Source: Actinomycetes bacterium
Lineage (GTDB): Bacteria > Actinomycetota > Acidimicrobiia > Acidimicrobiales > Acidimicrobiaceae
NCBI GenBank assembly: GCA_021823045.1
Contig: JAKAPB010000020.1
Location: forward strand, 1 to 12,329
Direction: 5' to 3'
DNA: 12,329 nt
This document shows, piece after piece, positions 12,184 through 12,329 of this stretch (position 1 is its first letter; every line of letters starts with the position of its first letter). Below the pieces are notes generated by a model that was not told where the DNA came from, ran no database searches, and saw nothing but the letters and a program-made list of their open reading frames with translations. The translations under genes were made by a program, and so were the position numbers.

Positions 12184-12329
12184 TCAAACGTTGCGCTGAT
12201 TGGCCACGTACTGCTTGATGATCTCTAACGGGGCACCGCCGAAAGTAGCGACAACTTACCTGATAACTGGGGAGTATGAGTTTGTCCGACAGCGCCAGCG
12301 AGTCTGTGAAAAAGACGTGGAAACCAAAT
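12184..12329 (-). pseudogene. Broken IS200-type Y1 transposase (TnpA) C-terminal fragment
   Basis: From 12255 down to the TGA at 12184-12186 the - strand reads VVATFGGAPLEIIKQYVANQ then RNV, the hallmark C-terminal end of IS200/IS605 TnpA (consensus like SYFVATVGGAPLEVVKRYIE-Q). A TAA at 12256-12258 breaks the frame directly upstream. Another frame upstream gives KLILPSYQVS, which resembles the preceding KLWSPSYFVAS, so a small insertion or frameshift near 12256 seems to have killed the gene. The catalytic HUH and tyrosine regions would lie beyond the window edge. Confidence 0.65.
12276..12329 (+). CDS. Possible start of a rightward gene cut by the window edge
   Basis: An ATG at 12276 preceded by GGGGAG (12269-12274) opens 18 codons reading MSLSDSASESVKKTWKPN to the edge. 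The SD-like sequence is only one base from the ATG; the TTG at 12282 would be better spaced. The same bases are antisense to the possible upstream part of the TnpA fragment. The product cannot be recognised from so little, so this is a tentative alternative reading. Confidence 0.25.
   Translation, partial: MSLSDSASESVKKTWKPN

Larger units (their letters stand above)
12105..12329 (-). mobile_element. Remnant of an IS200/IS605-family element, right end
   Basis: A structured end typical of the family is followed (reading leftward as the element's 3' end) by a TnpA C-terminus. An outer stem GTGGGGC (12111-12117) / GCCCCAC (12152-12158) encloses CCCC TGGCT (12124-12132) / AGCCA T GGGG (12135-12144), with a TT loop and a bulged T. 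A second hairpin AGGGC-GAA-GCCCT is at 12160-12172. These subterminal imperfect hairpins resemble those that Y1 transposases recognise. The left boundary near 12105 is approximate, and the other end lies beyond the window or is lost. No TnpB segment is visible. Confidence 0.6.

Overview
The window looks like chromosomal DNA from a moderate-GC actinomycete. Support comes from a FadE25-like acyl-CoA dehydrogenase, a GluRS of the type that charges both Glu and Gln tRNAs, tRNA genes without an encoded CCA, and frequent GTG and TTG starts. An Acidimicrobiia-like source is my best guess from overall protein style, but no marker here proves it.

Layout, left to right. (1) 1-96 is the tail of an unidentified + strand gene. 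It converges on a - strand unit, and a very strong bidirectional terminator (about 194-229) lies between them. (2) 248-2031 (-) is a tightly coupled pair: a 66-aa two-helix membrane protein and a 528-residue cytochrome b. The cytochrome b has b6-like haem ligand spacing, a large extracytoplasmic insertion, no PEWY motif and no cysteine. Its upstream region (2042-2513) holds a hairpin, a 14-bp tandem repeat, a 14-bp palindrome and one doubtful ORF. (3) 2514-5078 holds two divergently transcribed acyl-CoA dehydrogenases whose catalytic glutamates sit in different places. (4) 5079-5786 is a 708-bp non-coding stretch rich in inverted repeats, ending in a hairpin that abuts the ribosome binding site of a 3-hydroxyacyl-CoA dehydrogenase (5787-6644). 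(5) 6689-9071 is a translation block: gltX, an overlapping YdcF/DUF218 membrane protein, tRNA-Gln(CTG) and tRNA-Glu(CTC), the last followed by a clear terminator. (6) 9231-11152 holds a class IV PLP aminotransferase/lyase and an XdhC/CoxI-family molybdoenzyme maturation factor with no molybdoenzyme beside it. (7) 11194-11994 (-) is a tandem duplication of the YbjQ domain in one protein. (8) 12105-12329 is the broken end of an IS200/IS605-type element: structured end hairpins plus a frameshifted TnpA C-terminus.

Functional themes. The two acyl-CoA dehydrogenases and the 3-hydroxyacyl-CoA dehydrogenase supply two of the four beta-oxidation steps; no hydratase or thiolase is present. The gltX/tRNA-Gln/tRNA-Glu grouping fits an organism that makes Gln-tRNA by the indirect route. 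The most unusual material is the divergent cytochrome b with its coupled small membrane protein, the structured leader before the 3-hydroxyacyl-CoA dehydrogenase, and the double-YbjQ protein. I did not find a complete new defence or mobile system; the only mobile DNA is the IS remnant at the right edge.
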